A DNA stretch of 64,000 nucleotides from Ustilago trichophora (GCA_900323505.1 OOIN01000030.1:372001-436000), one strand, 5' to 3'; positions 22,241 to 32,706 are shown, numbered from the stretch's first letter. Notes: generated by a model not told the origin, from the sequence alone. Program-made: numbers and translations.

Positions 22241-25200
22241 TTAGTATCCGCCAAACCCGCCGTACCCATTACCCGGATACTGCTGCTGCTGCTGGGGCTG
22301 CTGGCCATATCCCATCCCCGTAAACTGAGGCATGACACCACCCGGCTGGAACCCGGTCGGCTGCGGCCTCAACGCATCATACTTGTCACTCGACTGAGGC
22401 GCAGCGTTGGGATCCTTGGCAAAGTTGCCCGTCTTCATCTGCTGGAAAATGTTGGACGCGTTAAACTTGTCCTTTTCATCCTGCGCCGCTTGCTGCTGTT
22501 GCACCTGCTGCTGCGAGCCCAATCCGAAGCCCGTCTGTTGCGCCATCATCTGCTGCTGAGAGTTCTGGCCAAAGTTGTTGCTGTTGTTGTTGTACCCCGT
22601 CTGCTGCGGTTGCATACCTGGGAATCCGGTCTGCTGTGTGTTAATGCCACCGGAGAAGGGCGAGCCGTTGATACCACCAAATCCGCCGCCGTTGCCATAA
22701 CCCGTAGCTTGCGGTTGCATACCCATGCCGCCCATCTGACCCATGCCTCCCATCTGACCCATGCCTCCCATACCATTGTTGAAACCCGTCATCTGGGGCT
22801 GCATACCTTGCATACCCTGCATGCCTTGCATCCCCCATCCAGTCTGTTGAGGCTGCATGCCCGTCATCTGCATTCCCATCATTCCCGTCTTGGTAGGAAC
22901 AAACTGACCAGTTCCCTGCGTGGGCACCAGTGGCTGCAACAGGCCCTGGTTGGCGGGTACGGGCGCAAAGGGTCCACGAGGTGCGTTCGGGTTGTATGCC
23001 TGCGACTGTCCCAAGAACGAAGAGCCAGGCGAAGGGCTTGCACCGGGACGAGGGCTGGCACTCGCGGAGGGGGGCTTCATTGCAGCCAGCTTTTCGAAGA
23101 GTGCCGAGTTGGGATCCGCGGGCGCAGGTGAGGCCGCTGGTGGCGCAGGCGAAGCAGCAGCTGCAGCCGGAGCGGCAGGAGGCGTAGGAGCAGGTGGAGC
23201 TACTGTCGCAGAAGGCGCTGGAGAGGCCACCGTGGGCCTGGCAGGAGTGGCAGGCTTGGTGCTGGGAGGTCGTGGCGTCCATGCATCATCATCAAATCCG
23301 TTCGCCAACGAAGATCCGGTGCGCTTGGGAAGAGCAGGGCTCACCGTATCGGCACGTACGGGCGGAGAAGTGGTGCGAGCCAGCGACTCGGAAGCAGCGG
23401 CCAACGAAGCAGCATCCACATTGCTTCCACCCGTGTTCTTGGGCGTGGGCCTGCCTCGACGTGTGTTGTTCTTGAGCGTACCATCGGGACCCGAGAAGAG
23501 CTGAGGTGGCGCGGGGCTAACCGAGTCGCCTCGGCGCGCTGAGCTCTCCTGCTCTTGAAGCTTGCGTGCCAGCTCTTCGTCGGCCTTGATCTGCCTCTCG
23601 AGGTCTGCGGCTGTGTTGGCATTGGCTTTGCCCGACTGGCGGGAAGACGACGAGGTGTGCGACTTGTCTCTGCGGTACTTGCGGTCGATGAACTTGGTGA
23701 CTCGGATAATGTCTCCCTCACGCAGACCAATGCTGCGCAGTGTGGCGGGATCGAGGTCGCCAAGAACGGTCTCGTCGATCTTGTCTCGTTCGAACGAGCT
23801 CGCGTAGCGGGTGCAGTCATCCACATCGACACCGGCAGCAAGGAAGAACTCGAACCAGTCGACGTTGCGCTTGGGGCCCGATCGCGACTGTTCACGACGG
23901 CGTTGCTCGCGTTCCTTTTCCTTGCGACGTTCACGCTCTCGCTCGCGATCCTCCCGCGACATGGACGCTGCACCTGAAGGCTGCGATCGGTTCGATTGGC
24001 GCATCTGCTCTCGCTCTCGTCGACGCGAAGCAGAGGCGGCGATCTCCTCGTCGGTAGGGTTGAGCTTCTTGCCCGTGATGTCCTCCAGGAAAGCAATGTC
24101 GCCATTCGACATCTTTTCGACGGCGACTTCGATGACGACGCCGTTCATCTTATGCAGACGGATTTTGCCCTGGTTGAAGCCAAGGAACTCGGCTTCGACC
24201 TTGAAGGCACCGGTGCGGTCGGTCCACATACGAGTATTGTTGGGCGAAGGCTTGGAACGGCCGCCACCGTCTTTGGGTCGCTCAGGTGCACTGCGACCTT
24301 GAGGGATCGAAACATTCTTTGCGGCACGACTGACCTCGGTGGTGCTAGGTCGCTGGGTGAGCTTGGGAGGTGCAGGTGCTGGCTGTGCTTTGAGTGCTTC
24401 TCTTCGCGTCTTCTCCTTCTCTTCTCGTTCCCTGCGTTCTTCGGCATCGCGCTGTCGACGAGCTGCCAATTCAGCCGCTTCACGCTGACGTTCGGCCTCA
24501 GCGACAGCCGCGGCTTCCTCTTCTTCCTGACGTCGCCGCTCCTCCTCCTCTTCTTGCTGTGCAGCGAAAGCAGCTGCATTGGAAGAGTTGGCACCTGCTG
24601 CTGCTGCTGCTGCTGCTGCATCGGAAGCCTCAACGTAGCTTGCGGGAACGACACCCTCCTGTCCGGCGTCGTTCCTGACCTTCCACCAGTCGTCGTTTTC
24701 TTTTTCGAGAATGATGAGGTGCTCGTTCTCGGTCACTGTGAGCTCATCATCGCCCTGAGCTTCAAAGTCGTACATGGCGACACCGTGCTCGACGGCCTCT
24801 TCTGGCTCTGGTGCGGCTGTGGCAGCGGTTTCTTGCTGCGACTGGAACGAGACGGTCTTGCGGACGGGTGGTGGCAGGACAGCGCCGGTGGTGCGAGTAG
24901 GCGGTGGTAGGGCAGTAGCCGCAGCACCCCCAGGTGGTGCAGGCGGAGGAGGAGGAGGCAATGGGATGCCGGCTGTGGCAGGGGGTGCAGCCGCAGTTGC
25001 GGGGGCTGCTGGAGGTGCGGCAGGCGAGGGAGGTGCAGCGGCGGCAGTAAGCGCATTAGCCTTGCTGGCCTCGATCTTGCTGACAATGTCGCTAGCGGCA
25101 TCCTTGGAGCCGCAGTGGAAGTCCAAGGTGGATTCGGAGAGACCGGCTTCGTGCGAGAGTTCGAGGTGGAGGGTCTTGCCCTTTTCGAGCGAGTGGCTGG

Positions 25201-25912
25201 CGATGTGAAGGACGCTGATCTTTTGAACAGGAGTCTTGTCGCTTTCGGATGCAAAGAAGAGCGAGGCGTTGCCGATACCGAGGGTGCCCTTCTTTTTCTT
25301 TTTCTTGTTGTCTAGGGCGGAGACGGGCCACATCTTGATCTCGTCTCCCTTGCCAAGCTGTGCCGTCTGTGGAAGCTGGATCTGTGGGATGGCGGCACCG
25401 GTAGCGGTGTTGTCGCCATCATCGTCATCCTCCTCGTCTTCCTCGGCGTACTCGTCTTGGACGACAGGGGCAGCACCTGTGTCGACTGCTTCTGCTTCAT
25501 CTACATAGTTGGCGGGAACGTATCCGAGCCTTCCTTCACCACCGCTGAGTGGGTCGTTGCCCTGCTTCTTGACGAGCAGCCACACACCGTCCGACTCGTA
25601 GACACGAAGCAGCTCATCTTCGGCCATGGAGAGCTCGTCCTCGGTCTGTGCTTCATAGTCGTACAGCGCACGACTAAGGCGGATGGGCTCGGCCTCTTCA
25701 ACGTAGTTGGCGGGCACAAGACCGACGGTGCCCTCATCGGGGTCATCCTGGATGGGAGTACCATGCTCGTCGAGTCGACGAAGCTTGGCCTTCCACCATT
25801 CGGGATCGTCGGACTCGAGAATGTAGAGGTAGTCATCCTCGGTGAGGTTGAGCTCGTCCTCGGCCTGTGCGACATAGTCGTAGAGCGCCTTGCAAAGCGC
25901 TACGTAAGCCAT
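22241..25912 (-). CDS. SLA1: Actin cytoskeleton-regulatory/endocytic adaptor SLA1
   Basis: A 1223-residue intron-free frame. Two N-terminal SH3 domains (about 3-75 and 78-140: ALYDYVAQAEDELNL .. WWKAKL .. VPANYVEE, then ALYDYEAQTEDELSM) and a third at about 375-432 (MYDFEAQGDDELTV .. WWKVRN) frame Pro-rich segments. The Sla1 homology domain 1 is at about 557-615 (RMWTDRTGAFKVEAEFLG), which in yeast binds NPFx(1,2)D sorting signals. A SAM-like SHD2 is at about 681-746 (VDWFEFFLAAGVDVDDC). A strongly charged coiled region (about 440-530) lies between. The C-terminal 230 residues carry many MQPQQTG/MQPQATG-type repeats, the equivalent of the LxxQxTG repeats phosphorylated by Ark1/Prk1 kinases. 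It links cargo, Las17/WASP and the Pan1-End3 coat at endocytic sites. Confidence 0.95.
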   Translation of the reverse strand: MAYVALCKALYDYVAQAEDELNLTEDDYLYILESDDPEWWKAKLRRLDEHGTPIQDDPDEGTVGLVPANYVEEAEPIRLSRALYDYEAQTEDELSMAEDELLRVYESDGVWLLVKKQGNDPLSGGEGRLGYVPANYVDEAEAVDTGAAPVVQDEYAEEDEEDDDDGDNTATGAAIPQIQLPQTAQLGKGDEIKMWPVSALDNKKKKKKGTLGIGNASLFFASESDKTPVQKISVLHIASHSLEKGKTLHLELSHEAGLSESTLDFHCGSKDAASDIVSKIEASKANALTAAAAPPSPAAPPAAPATAAAPPATAGIPLPPPPPPAPPGGAAATALPPPTRTTGAVLPPPVRKTVSFQSQQETAATAAPEPEEAVEHGVAMYDFEAQGDDELTVTENEHLIILEKENDDWWKVRNDAGQEGVVPASYVEASDAAAAAAAAGANSSNAAAFAAQQEEEEERRRQEEEEAAAVAEAERQREAAELAARRQRDAEERREREEKEKTRREALKAQPAPAPPKLTQRPSTTEVSRAAKNVSIPQGRSAPERPKDGGGRSKPSPNNTRMWTDRTGAFKVEAEFLGFNQGKIRLHKMNGVVIEVAVEKMSNGDIAFLEDITGKKLNPTDEEIAASASRRREREQMRQSNRSQPSGAASMSREDRERERERRKEKEREQRRREQSRSGPKRNVDWFEFFLAAGVDVDDCTRYASSFERDKIDETVLGDLDPATLRSIGLREGDIIRVTKFIDRKYRRDKSHTSSSSRQSGKANANTAADLERQIKADEELARKLQEQESSARRGDSVSPAPPQLFSGPDGTLKNNTRRGRPTPKNTGGSNVDAASLAAASESLARTTSPPVRADTVSPALPKRTGSSLANGFDDDAWTPRPPSTKPATPARPTVASPAPSATVAPPAPTPPAAPAAAAASPAPPAASPAPADPNSALFEKLAAMKPPSASASPRPGASPSPGSSFLGQSQAYNPNAPRGPFAPVPANQGLLQPLVPTQGTGQFVPTKTGMMGMQMTGMQPQQTGWGMQGMQGMQGMQPQMTGFNNGMGGMGQMGGMGQMGGMGMQPQATGYGNGGGFGGINGSPFSGGINTQQTGFPGMQPQQTGYNNNSNNFGQNSQQQMMAQQTGFGLGSQQQVQQQQAAQDEKDKFNASNIFQQMKTGNFAKDPNAAPQSSDKYDALRPQPTGFQPGGVMPQFTGMGYGQQPQQQQQYPGNGYGGFGGY

Positions 25913-27381
25913 GGCGGGCGACTGACGGAGCTTGCAGCCCGCTCGCTAGTCACGAGGGTTGTTGTGTACGTGTGCACGTGTGTGTGTATGTGGGACTGGT
26001 CGAAAAGGAACTGAAGTGTTGGCACCTGATACGGAAGGTGCTCGGTCTGGTTTTGAGTGGGATCTAGAGTGGATCCTTGACCGCTACTCGAATGGGATCG
26101 TTTTGTTTTGGATGGATCTTGAGGGAGAAGGAGTGAAAGGTGGAGATGATGGTCACCCAGGGAAAGGAAGCACGAATCGGCAAGCCTTGGACAAAGCTCG
26201 GCTGTGGAACAGGGGAAAGAGGCAAGTCAAATCAAAGTGGGGAGCGGGAGCAAGAGGAGGCGACACACACACACACACTCTCTCTCTGGCTCTCTGGCTC
26301 TCTGGCTCTCTGGCTCTCTGCTGCTCAGATGCTGCTTACTCGGCAGTGCACACGCAGTCAATCTACTGTATCTCTGCCAGTCGATGCTTTTGCTGTGTGG
26401 AGAAATTACAGTGCAGTAGAGTACAGTTCAGTAAACTCTGAAATTCCACCCCGAGCAATCAGTTGTGCGTGTTGGTGCAGAGAGGCCGTGCGAGCCAACG
26501 ATTGCAAAGCGACAGGTGCGGAGCGTGTCTTGCGATCTCAGCGGATCCATTCAAGATGGCCTCTCTTGGAACACACAGCTCTTCTAAACGCATGATGACC
26601 CCATCGCGACCCTTGATCAGCCTCCCAACCTCACCACGCTTTGCTTTCTTCGCTTTCTTCTCGCTCTGTAGCTCACCTCCTCTTCTTCCACTCTCATCGA
26701 CCATACTCTCTCAACGTGAAATGTCGCCCTCTCATATCTCCAGAGTATATCTGTTTGGATCTTTCATCCTTCCTTCCTTTCCATGTTGGTTGGATTGTGA
26801 GGCTGCGTCTGTGCCAAAGCTCTTGTCGGCTTGCTTCGTCATTTTCTCACGGCCGACAGCACTGGTGTATCAGTTGTTAGATCTCGAGTCTGGCGGGTGG
26901 AAGCGGAAAATCATTGAATCTAATTCAGCCTGTTCGCCAAATGCAATTCAAAACTTGCTCTCATCCGCCGCTGCTTTGAAATCATCAAGGTGTAAGGGAG
27001 AGAGTGTGTGAGCGTCTGCTGCTGCTGCTGCTGCTGCCATCTTTTTCAAATCGGGCCCAAGTCTGCTTTTTGGTCGCGCTTCTTCGGGTCCGTTTGCTCA
27101 AGTTTCAGGCCGAGAAGAGTTGAGAGAGCACACAGTCACTGAATCACACTCTCTAAGAAGAGCTCGTCGCGATCATCAAGCTATTCGTTCTCCTTCTCCA
27201 CACCATCACATTCTTGAACTTTTCCCTACTTTCGAGAGCTCATCATCACAGTGAGTGCCACTGCATTCGTCACGATACACCAAACAGATCTGGCATCGAC
27301 AAGGTGCCAGCTACAGCAATCAGCATTATTGACCCTTTGACCCTTTGATACGACTTTGTTATCTTGATACTACAATCGCAG
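25913..27381. other. Divergent promoter region between SLA1 and COX9
   Basis: About 1.5 kb without a convincing gene. It has GGCTCTCT tandem repeats (about 26287-26328), a cluster AGTGCAGTAGAGTACAGTTCAGTAAAC at about 26408-26434 and a CTG/CAG-like run near 27019-27034. A 182-codon frame at 26463-27011 has no domain features and crosses the likely COX9 promoter, so I leave it out. A GTGAGT at 27251 and a CGCAG ending at 27381, directly before the COX9 ATG, could bound a 131-bp leader intron. Confidence 0.45.
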
Positions 27382-27675
27382 ATGCCCGTCGGATCCATCC
27401 CCGCTATCACCGGAAAGTTGCGCAAGCGACTCATCCTTGACCTCACCGTTGCTCTCGGCGGTGGCACTGCCCTCGGTTACGGCTACTGGTGCGTCCCTTC
27501 CCTTTTGAACTCGTTGACACTTTCTTTTCGTAGCAATGTGTGCTGACCAAATCATCATCTTTCTTTACCTCCATTCGCAAACGTCGTTCTGGCCCAAAGG
27601 TACGGTGTCCACATGCCCTCCGTCTCCCGCCGTGACGCTTTCTACGCCAAGCTCCAGTCCGAGCGATCCGAGTAA
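27382..27675 (+). CDS. COX9: Cytochrome c oxidase subunit VIIa (COX9-like), two exons
   Basis: It is a small single-span subunit of mitochondrial complex IV. Exon 1 is 27382-27488 and exon 2 is 27600-27675. The 111-bp intron, 27489-27599, starts with GTGCGT and ends with CAAAG, and a TGCTGAC branch-like word lies at about 27541. Splicing completes a Trp codon and yields 60 residues. A short basic start (TGKLRKRL) is followed by the hydrophobic span LILDLTVALGGGTALGYGYW, then the conserved-looking YGVHMPSVSRRDAFYAKLQ tail facing the intermembrane side. The length and the YGYWYG..P...RR..FYAKLE pattern match fungal Cox9/VIIa. Unspliced reading ends a few codons into the intron, which supports the exon pair. 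The family call is strong for so short a protein because the spliced frame restores the motif exactly. Confidence 0.85.
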
Positions 27676-28209
27676 ATTTCTCCTCCGCCAACCATGCATC
27701 TGATATCAGACGACTCTCTGGATTTAGGATCCACATCATGATCCCTAGTATCATTCCGCTATCGATGCAATTCGCATAAGACTCTTGAAAACAACACACA
27801 CTCGTATCTCGGCTCGTCGTTTGACCGTGCTATCGGCTTCCGTTCCATTTTGACGTACATTGGGCATTCTTGGAGGAGATGATATTTGGGCGAGTTGAAA
27901 GGGCTCAGCATTAGGCTTTGCCAACCAAGTAGGACACAGAAGCGTTGCAATTCTGCAATTAGGGAACAAGGTACCTTTTTACTTGGTGAGGTTAACATCC
28001 ATGTCCTACGGACCATCGAAGAATGCATTCAACTACAAATGGGTATCTTGAAGGACAGGAAAACGTGATACAAATACAAAGAGGGCTTAAGCTCAATAGA
28101 GGCGCGGAACATAGAGTCATAAAAGCTGTCGATTTGTGAGCAGATCAGATTGCAACAAGCTGAACTTTGTCCGCAGTGAGAAGCTGCCATCCTCTTGAGC
28201 TTGTCAACA
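27676..28209. other. Convergent 3' region of COX9 and RTF2
   Basis: About 530 bases between two facing stop codons. AT content is higher than in the coding parts, and the short frames here have no features. Nothing else was seen. Confidence 0.5.
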
Positions 28210-29140
28210 TTACTGTTCGGCAGCAACTTCTGCCATAAGAGCCGCAATCTTTGCACTGTCTTCAGCTTTTCTTTCCGCCTTTCTTCTCTTCTTCTTCTCC
28301 TTTTCTTCATCCACGCCATCCTTTCCACTTGCTTCATCAGCTGTTCTTGCCTTGTCCTTCTTCTTCTTCTGCTTCTGCCTACTAGCTTCTTGGGTCCTCG
28401 TCTTTTCCAACGCCTCTCTCATCTGTATCTCCTCTTCTGTGCTTGGGTTGATCGTTACCACGCTCCTGGCTGACGTTGCTGTTTCTGCTGCTTTGCCCTT
28501 GGCCACAAGGTTTGTAGCATTGAACGGCTTGGCGCAGACGGGACAGGGTGTTTCTTCTGGCTCTTCAGGGGTGGCGCCAATGGTAGTTTTGAGACCGGTA
28601 GCGCTCATCGCGCATCCGCAGGTTGAGATGTAGACGAATCGCTGTTTCCCGTCCATCTGCTTGTCGCTGAGTGGACAAGCGAAAGGATATACGCTGGCTC
28701 CGTCGTTACTTGATCCTGGTGCTGGGGGCTGGTAGAGCGCGTTTGGGGTCAGCTTGAGCTCGGTGATATCTTTCAAGCCTCGAATATGCGGGACGGGGTC
28801 CACAGAGTTGGTAGAGGATGACGATGCGGATGCTTCGTGACGGGACAGAAGATGTGAAAGCAATGCATCTTTGTTATAGAGCTTCCCCAAAGGGTCCGAT
28901 GCCACGGGTGGAGAAAGCGGTTGTCGCGAGAGAGAGCATACCGTCCATAGGGATTGACGGAGCAGCTCAGGGTCAATCTTTTCGAAGGATGCTTTGGTGC
29001 GCACCAGTTCATCACGTTTTGCAATGCTGCCGCCGTCGTTACCCTGATGGTGTGTGTGAAAGAGAGGGTGGTAGAGGGTGTCAGTGATGCAAAACTTGGC
29101 GAGAAGGTGTCGCGTGGGGAGGGAGTGTTCGGCTTACCAT
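28210..29140 (-). CDS. RTF2: Replication termination factor 2 homologue (RTF2), two exons
   Basis: The coding start is ATG at 29140-29138, followed at once by the donor GTAAGC. The intron covers 29137-29044 (94 bp, with CACTGAC as a likely branch site and CCATCAG as acceptor), and exon 2 runs 29043-28210. The product has 278 residues and begins MGNDGGSIAKRDELVRTK, matching the family start MG.DGG..p.R.ELV. Further conserved-looking parts are WTVCSLSRQPLSPPVASDPLGKLYNKDALL, the altered RING half FVYISTCGCAMSATGL and PCPVCAKPF. A Lys/Arg/Glu-rich helical tail follows. Rtf2 acts at stalled replication forks and, in fission yeast, at the RTS1 barrier; its RING-like fold is shared with Nse2-type proteins. 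Without the intron the protein would lack the N-terminal block, so the one-codon exon is well supported. Confidence 0.9.
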
Positions 29141-29969
29141 GACTACAGGTTGCCTTGTTCTAAATCTTATTCTCGCTCAACTAGTCCAAGCCGAAGGTGT
29201 GCTCCTATATCAGTGTGCAGAGTCGTAGCTGCAGCCAGTGTTATGTATGACAAGGAGAGGAGGATGTCGAGCAAGGTATCGTAAGAAGAAAGACAGTATT
29301 CAGGGTTCAAGAGAGCCAATATGTTGAAAATGGTGAAGGAAAGTAGCAACACGTGACCCAGCGCACTGCTATTTCGCGCTGTTGAGAGAGAGAGTGGAGA
29401 AGATTGCGTTCACATCATCTCTGCACATTTGCGCATCAATCACTCCTCCGTCTTTCCTTCTTACTCTCTTTGTTCTCGTTCACCAACCACCCACCCATCA
29501 CTGTCTCTGGCATCATTCTCGAAAGTCCAACGATAGAAGGTGTTACCTGTCGACCTACGCTGTCTCTCAACCTGTGGAGGGCGTTTTGGACTCCGAGTAG
29601 CGATTGATAGGAGGCCTTTTCTTCGTGTGCCATCCACCAGAGCAGATACGACATCGATCGCAAGCGGCCTGTACCAACGTTTCACGGCACGATTGATATC
29701 TACGTACACACGTGGGATTGCCGACAGCGCCAGCTGGCAACGCCGAACCGTGCGGCCGTCAGGTGAAGGCTCGATACATCGGACCGATCCGTTGTCCTGT
29801 ATCTTGACCATATCAGCAACGAGAATCGTCGCTCCTCGTTTCTGCTGTAGCGCTCTTCACTGAGTCGCTCGATTCCTCCCTAGGAGACAGCAGCCTTACA
29901 CACCGGGCTCGACACTCCCTCAGCACCCATCCGATACCCATTCCGTCCCCCCTCTACTGCTCGCCCAAC
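29141..29969. other. Divergent promoter region between RTF2 and RPB7
   Basis: About 830 bases. Two roughly 110-codon frames overlap on opposite strands (29461-29811 minus, 29540-29863 plus). Neither shows a family signature or hydrophobic pattern I can use, so no gene is called. A short GA tract lies at about 29383-29392. Confidence 0.45.
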
Positions 29970-30482
29970 ATGTTCTTCCTCAAGTACTTGACGCATAAAA
30001 CCGAGCTCCATCCATCCTATTTCGGACCCTCTATGGTAGAATTCCTCAACCAAAAGCTCCGCGATGACGTCGAAGGCACATGCACCGGTAAGCACGGCTA
30101 CATCATCAAGGTAGTCGGAATGATTGATGTTGGACAAGGCAAAGTGATCCCTGGTTCCGGACTGGCCGAATTCAACTCTACCTATCAAGCCGTAGTCTTG
30201 AAACCTTTCAAGGGTGAAGTGATGGATGCCAAAATCACAAACGTCAACAAGATGGGATTCTTTGCCGAAGTCGGACCCTTGAACATTTTCGTCTCGAGCC
30301 ATTTGATACCCATCGAATACAAGTTTCAACCAGAAAGTAACCCTCCAGAATTCGTAAGCCCAAGTGATAGATTGGTCAAGGCAAGAAAGGTGAGGATCAA
30401 GATCGTAGGTACAAGAGTGGATGCAAATGAAATTTTTGCTATCGGTACTATGAAGGAGGATTACCTCGGTCCTTTCGATTAG
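29970..30482 (+). CDS. RPB7: DNA-directed RNA polymerase II subunit RPB7
   Basis: A 170-residue intron-free protein, the usual length of Rpb7. The N-terminal half is the RNP-like domain: MFFLKYLTHKTELHPSYFGP, then EGTCTGKHGYIIKVVGM and GKVIPGSGLAEFNSTYQAVVL. The C-terminal half is the S1-type OB fold, opening with PFKGEVMDAKITNVNKMGFFAEVGP and closing with IFAIGTMKEDYLGPFD. With Rpb4 it forms the stalk of RNA polymerase II, needed for initiation and able to bind the emerging RNA. The first Met is family-typical (MFFLK). The closeness of the stalk subunit to RTF2 upstream has no evident functional meaning. Confidence 0.96.
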   Translation: MFFLKYLTHKTELHPSYFGPSMVEFLNQKLRDDVEGTCTGKHGYIIKVVGMIDVGQGKVIPGSGLAEFNSTYQAVVLKPFKGEVMDAKITNVNKMGFFAEVGPLNIFVSSHLIPIEYKFQPESNPPEFVSPSDRLVKARKVRIKIVGTRVDANEIFAIGTMKEDYLGPFD

Positions 30483-30710
30483 ACTGTTGGAAAGCGATTG
30501 GAAGAAGTGGTCGTTGACCCTATAAGGATTGCCATAAGAAAATGTATCATGCTGCGCCACCTTCAACATTGTAAAAACGTTTGCCAAAGATGTTCAATTC
30601 ACTTCATCCAAGTACTCCCCCTTTGAATCTGCAATGAAACTTTTAGTAACAACGGCTGCACGGTCGCCTTGTCGAGGTCGCTCTGAGAGTAAATGTGAAG
30701 TGCAAAGCGC

Positions 30711-32507
30711 TTATGACCGGGTATCGGTGCCAACTAGCTCGACAAGCACCCATCTAGATGGCCTTTCTCCAACCCTTTTCGGCGGCGCTGGGCTGCCGAG
30801 ACAGAATGACACCCAGCCAGTTTCACCTGTGCTTGGAGTGAATGTGTGTTCGGTTTGATTTTTGCCAATGTTGCGTTTAGAGCGCTTCTTTGTTTTTCGC
30901 TTGCGAATGTCGCCCATGTCCAGTGATGAGTCGCTCTCATCGTCGTCGTCTGATGAGGCTGAGGAGGAGGCATCGGTCATGTGTACATCTTGAGAGGCTT
31001 TCTTTTGCGACTGAGGTTTGGTGCTAGGTAGCTCTTTGGCGCCGTACACAGAGCTAAAGGGTACCTTTGCTCGCCATGTGAGAGGGGCGTGCGGGAAGCC
31101 GGAGCATGACAGCGTCGCCCATTGCGCCTTCTCGCTGGACTTCTTTGACGGGATCTGATTCGACTCTGCCACGAATCGATCCACCTCTGCAGCGATGTGT
31201 GAGATGAAAAGAGGGCTGAGCAGGAGCGGCTTTCCAGCGGATCCCGCCCATTTCAATTTGACTGTTCGGCCAGGCTTTGAGGGAGAGGGAGGACTGTAGA
31301 CACATGTTGCATCGGGTCTAGCGTAAGTACGAACCGAGTTTGCACCGAGCGAGGCCAGACCCGCCCACTCTATTGCTTCCTGAAGTCCATCTTGAAAGGT
31401 TGACCAGGTCAAGGTGGTGGAGTCTTTGACTGGCTCAAGCTCGGTAAAGTGACGCCGGTTCTCGCTCCACGTGTTGGCCAAAGGATGCTGTGCGGGATCG
31501 TTGAGTGTTGGAATCCAGATGGAATCGGTAACGACAGGATCGATTGTGTGTAATGCGAGAGTCTCTACGTCTTGAGGACGCACGAGATGCTCTGGGAATT
31601 GAATCTCGTTGACAAAGCTGGAGGAAAAGCCTGAAGCCGCGATAGCTTCTGCGTTGGCTCTATTTGGTGACCAGACGAAGAGCATATCCCAAGTAGCGTG
31701 CTCGTACGTCAGGGGAAGATGAGCTTGAGAAGAAGCCCAAATCTTTGACGACGCATGTGTTTGAGCAATTGTGTGCTCGGTTTCGAATGCTGCAGCTCGC
31801 GAACGGTCCCATGCTCGGAGTCGGTCAAGTGCTTGTTGGTAGCCTTTCTTGCCGGGGATGAAAGAAGGCGAAAGCAAGGGCAGCTCGACAATGAAGCGCG
31901 AATCAGGGCCGCTGGTTCGATCGGCAGCACGACCTGATGCGAGGCGGGAGAAGTGACTGGCTCTTCCGGTCAAACCCAATGTTTGGTATGTGTCCTTGCA
32001 GAGCGAAAGAACGAGTGTGCCTTGTCCGTCGATGCAGACGGTATCTTGCAGATCCGGCGAGAGTCCTGGTGCACCACCGGATGGGTGACTGAGCGCTACC
32101 AAGGATCCAGTCTTGAGATATGCAGTGACAAAGATGGGATCCAAGAGCAAGCTGAGCGGGATACGGGCTCTGTATGATTTGTGTGAAGAGGCGAGGTTCC
32201 GTAGTTTCTGGATAAGAGATTGCACCGAGGTTGGGAGTGGTGTTGAGCTGTCGGATGTCGCATCGCTTCCAGTCAAGGAGAGCGGAAGAATGAGCTCAAG
32301 CGAGCTATTGAAGGGATGAGCATCAACGAGCTTGTGCAGCCGTGATGGACCAGCGACATTGTAAGGTGCTGAAATGCTATTCGAGGTCGAGCTGGAGCTG
32401 GATGGGATAAGATTGACGATCCATCGAGCGGGTCCGAGCTTGCGCGCCTTGTCGGTGCGAGTCGAGCTGCGTTTGCGCTTGTGTGTGCTCTTTGGAGCGA
32501 GCATCAC
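30711..32507 (-). CDS. RPP40: RNase P/MRP protein subunit RPP40-like
   Basis: A 598-residue intron-free protein. Family-like blocks are ARIPLSLLLDPIF, the LKTGSLVALS segment, DGQGTLVLSLCKDTYQTLGLTG, FIVELPLLSPSFIPGKKGYQQALDRLRAWD and a late PLLLSPLFIS. This is the succession expected for Rpp40, a protein of the nuclear RNase P and MRP complexes that process tRNA 5' ends and pre-rRNA. It is longer than the animal protein (about 360 residues) because of a Ser-rich N terminus and a C-terminal Asp/Ser cluster (SSSASSDDDDESDSSLDMG) followed by a basic KRKTKKRSKR stretch that may serve as nuclear targeting signal. The 228-bp gap to the RPB7 stop is a convergent 3' region without other features. The family call is by motif order and is fairly good, not certain. 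Confidence 0.72.
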   Translation of the reverse strand: MMLAPKSTHKRKRSSTRTDKARKLGPARWIVNLIPSSSSSTSNSISAPYNVAGPSRLHKLVDAHPFNSSLELILPLSLTGSDATSDSSTPLPTSVQSLIQKLRNLASSHKSYRARIPLSLLLDPIFVTAYLKTGSLVALSHPSGGAPGLSPDLQDTVCIDGQGTLVLSLCKDTYQTLGLTGRASHFSRLASGRAADRTSGPDSRFIVELPLLSPSFIPGKKGYQQALDRLRAWDRSRAAAFETEHTIAQTHASSKIWASSQAHLPLTYEHATWDMLFVWSPNRANAEAIAASGFSSSFVNEIQFPEHLVRPQDVETLALHTIDPVVTDSIWIPTLNDPAQHPLANTWSENRRHFTELEPVKDSTTLTWSTFQDGLQEAIEWAGLASLGANSVRTYARPDATCVYSPPSPSKPGRTVKLKWAGSAGKPLLLSPLFISHIAAEVDRFVAESNQIPSKKSSEKAQWATLSCSGFPHAPLTWRAKVPFSSVYGAKELPSTKPQSQKKASQDVHMTDASSSASSDDDDESDSSLDMGDIRKRKTKKRSKRNIGKNQTEHTFTPSTGETGWVSFCLGSPAPPKRVGERPSRWVLVELVGTDTRS

Positions 32508-32706
32508 CGAATGAATTGGCGACCGATTCGTCTGATGGTGATGTCTTCAAGAAGGATCCGTCGAACGAGTGTTTTCTGTGTGGAGGCACTTTTTCAACAA
32601 GCTTTCTTTCCTTTGAATTTTTAGCCGACGCAACTTTTCGCTGAAAACGCACATGCTGATCCTGCTCTTTACAGGCTACGCTTCGCGGTACGCGTCGCGG
32701 ACGCAA

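Noticed and set aside
26463..27011. 182-codon frame upstream of COX9
   Set aside because: Ser/Pro/Leu-rich without domain or conserved pattern, and placed within a divergent promoter region.
29461..29863. Two overlapping roughly 110-codon frames between RTF2 and RPB7
   Set aside because: They face each other on opposite strands in a promoter region, and neither has a recognisable signature; I could not choose either.
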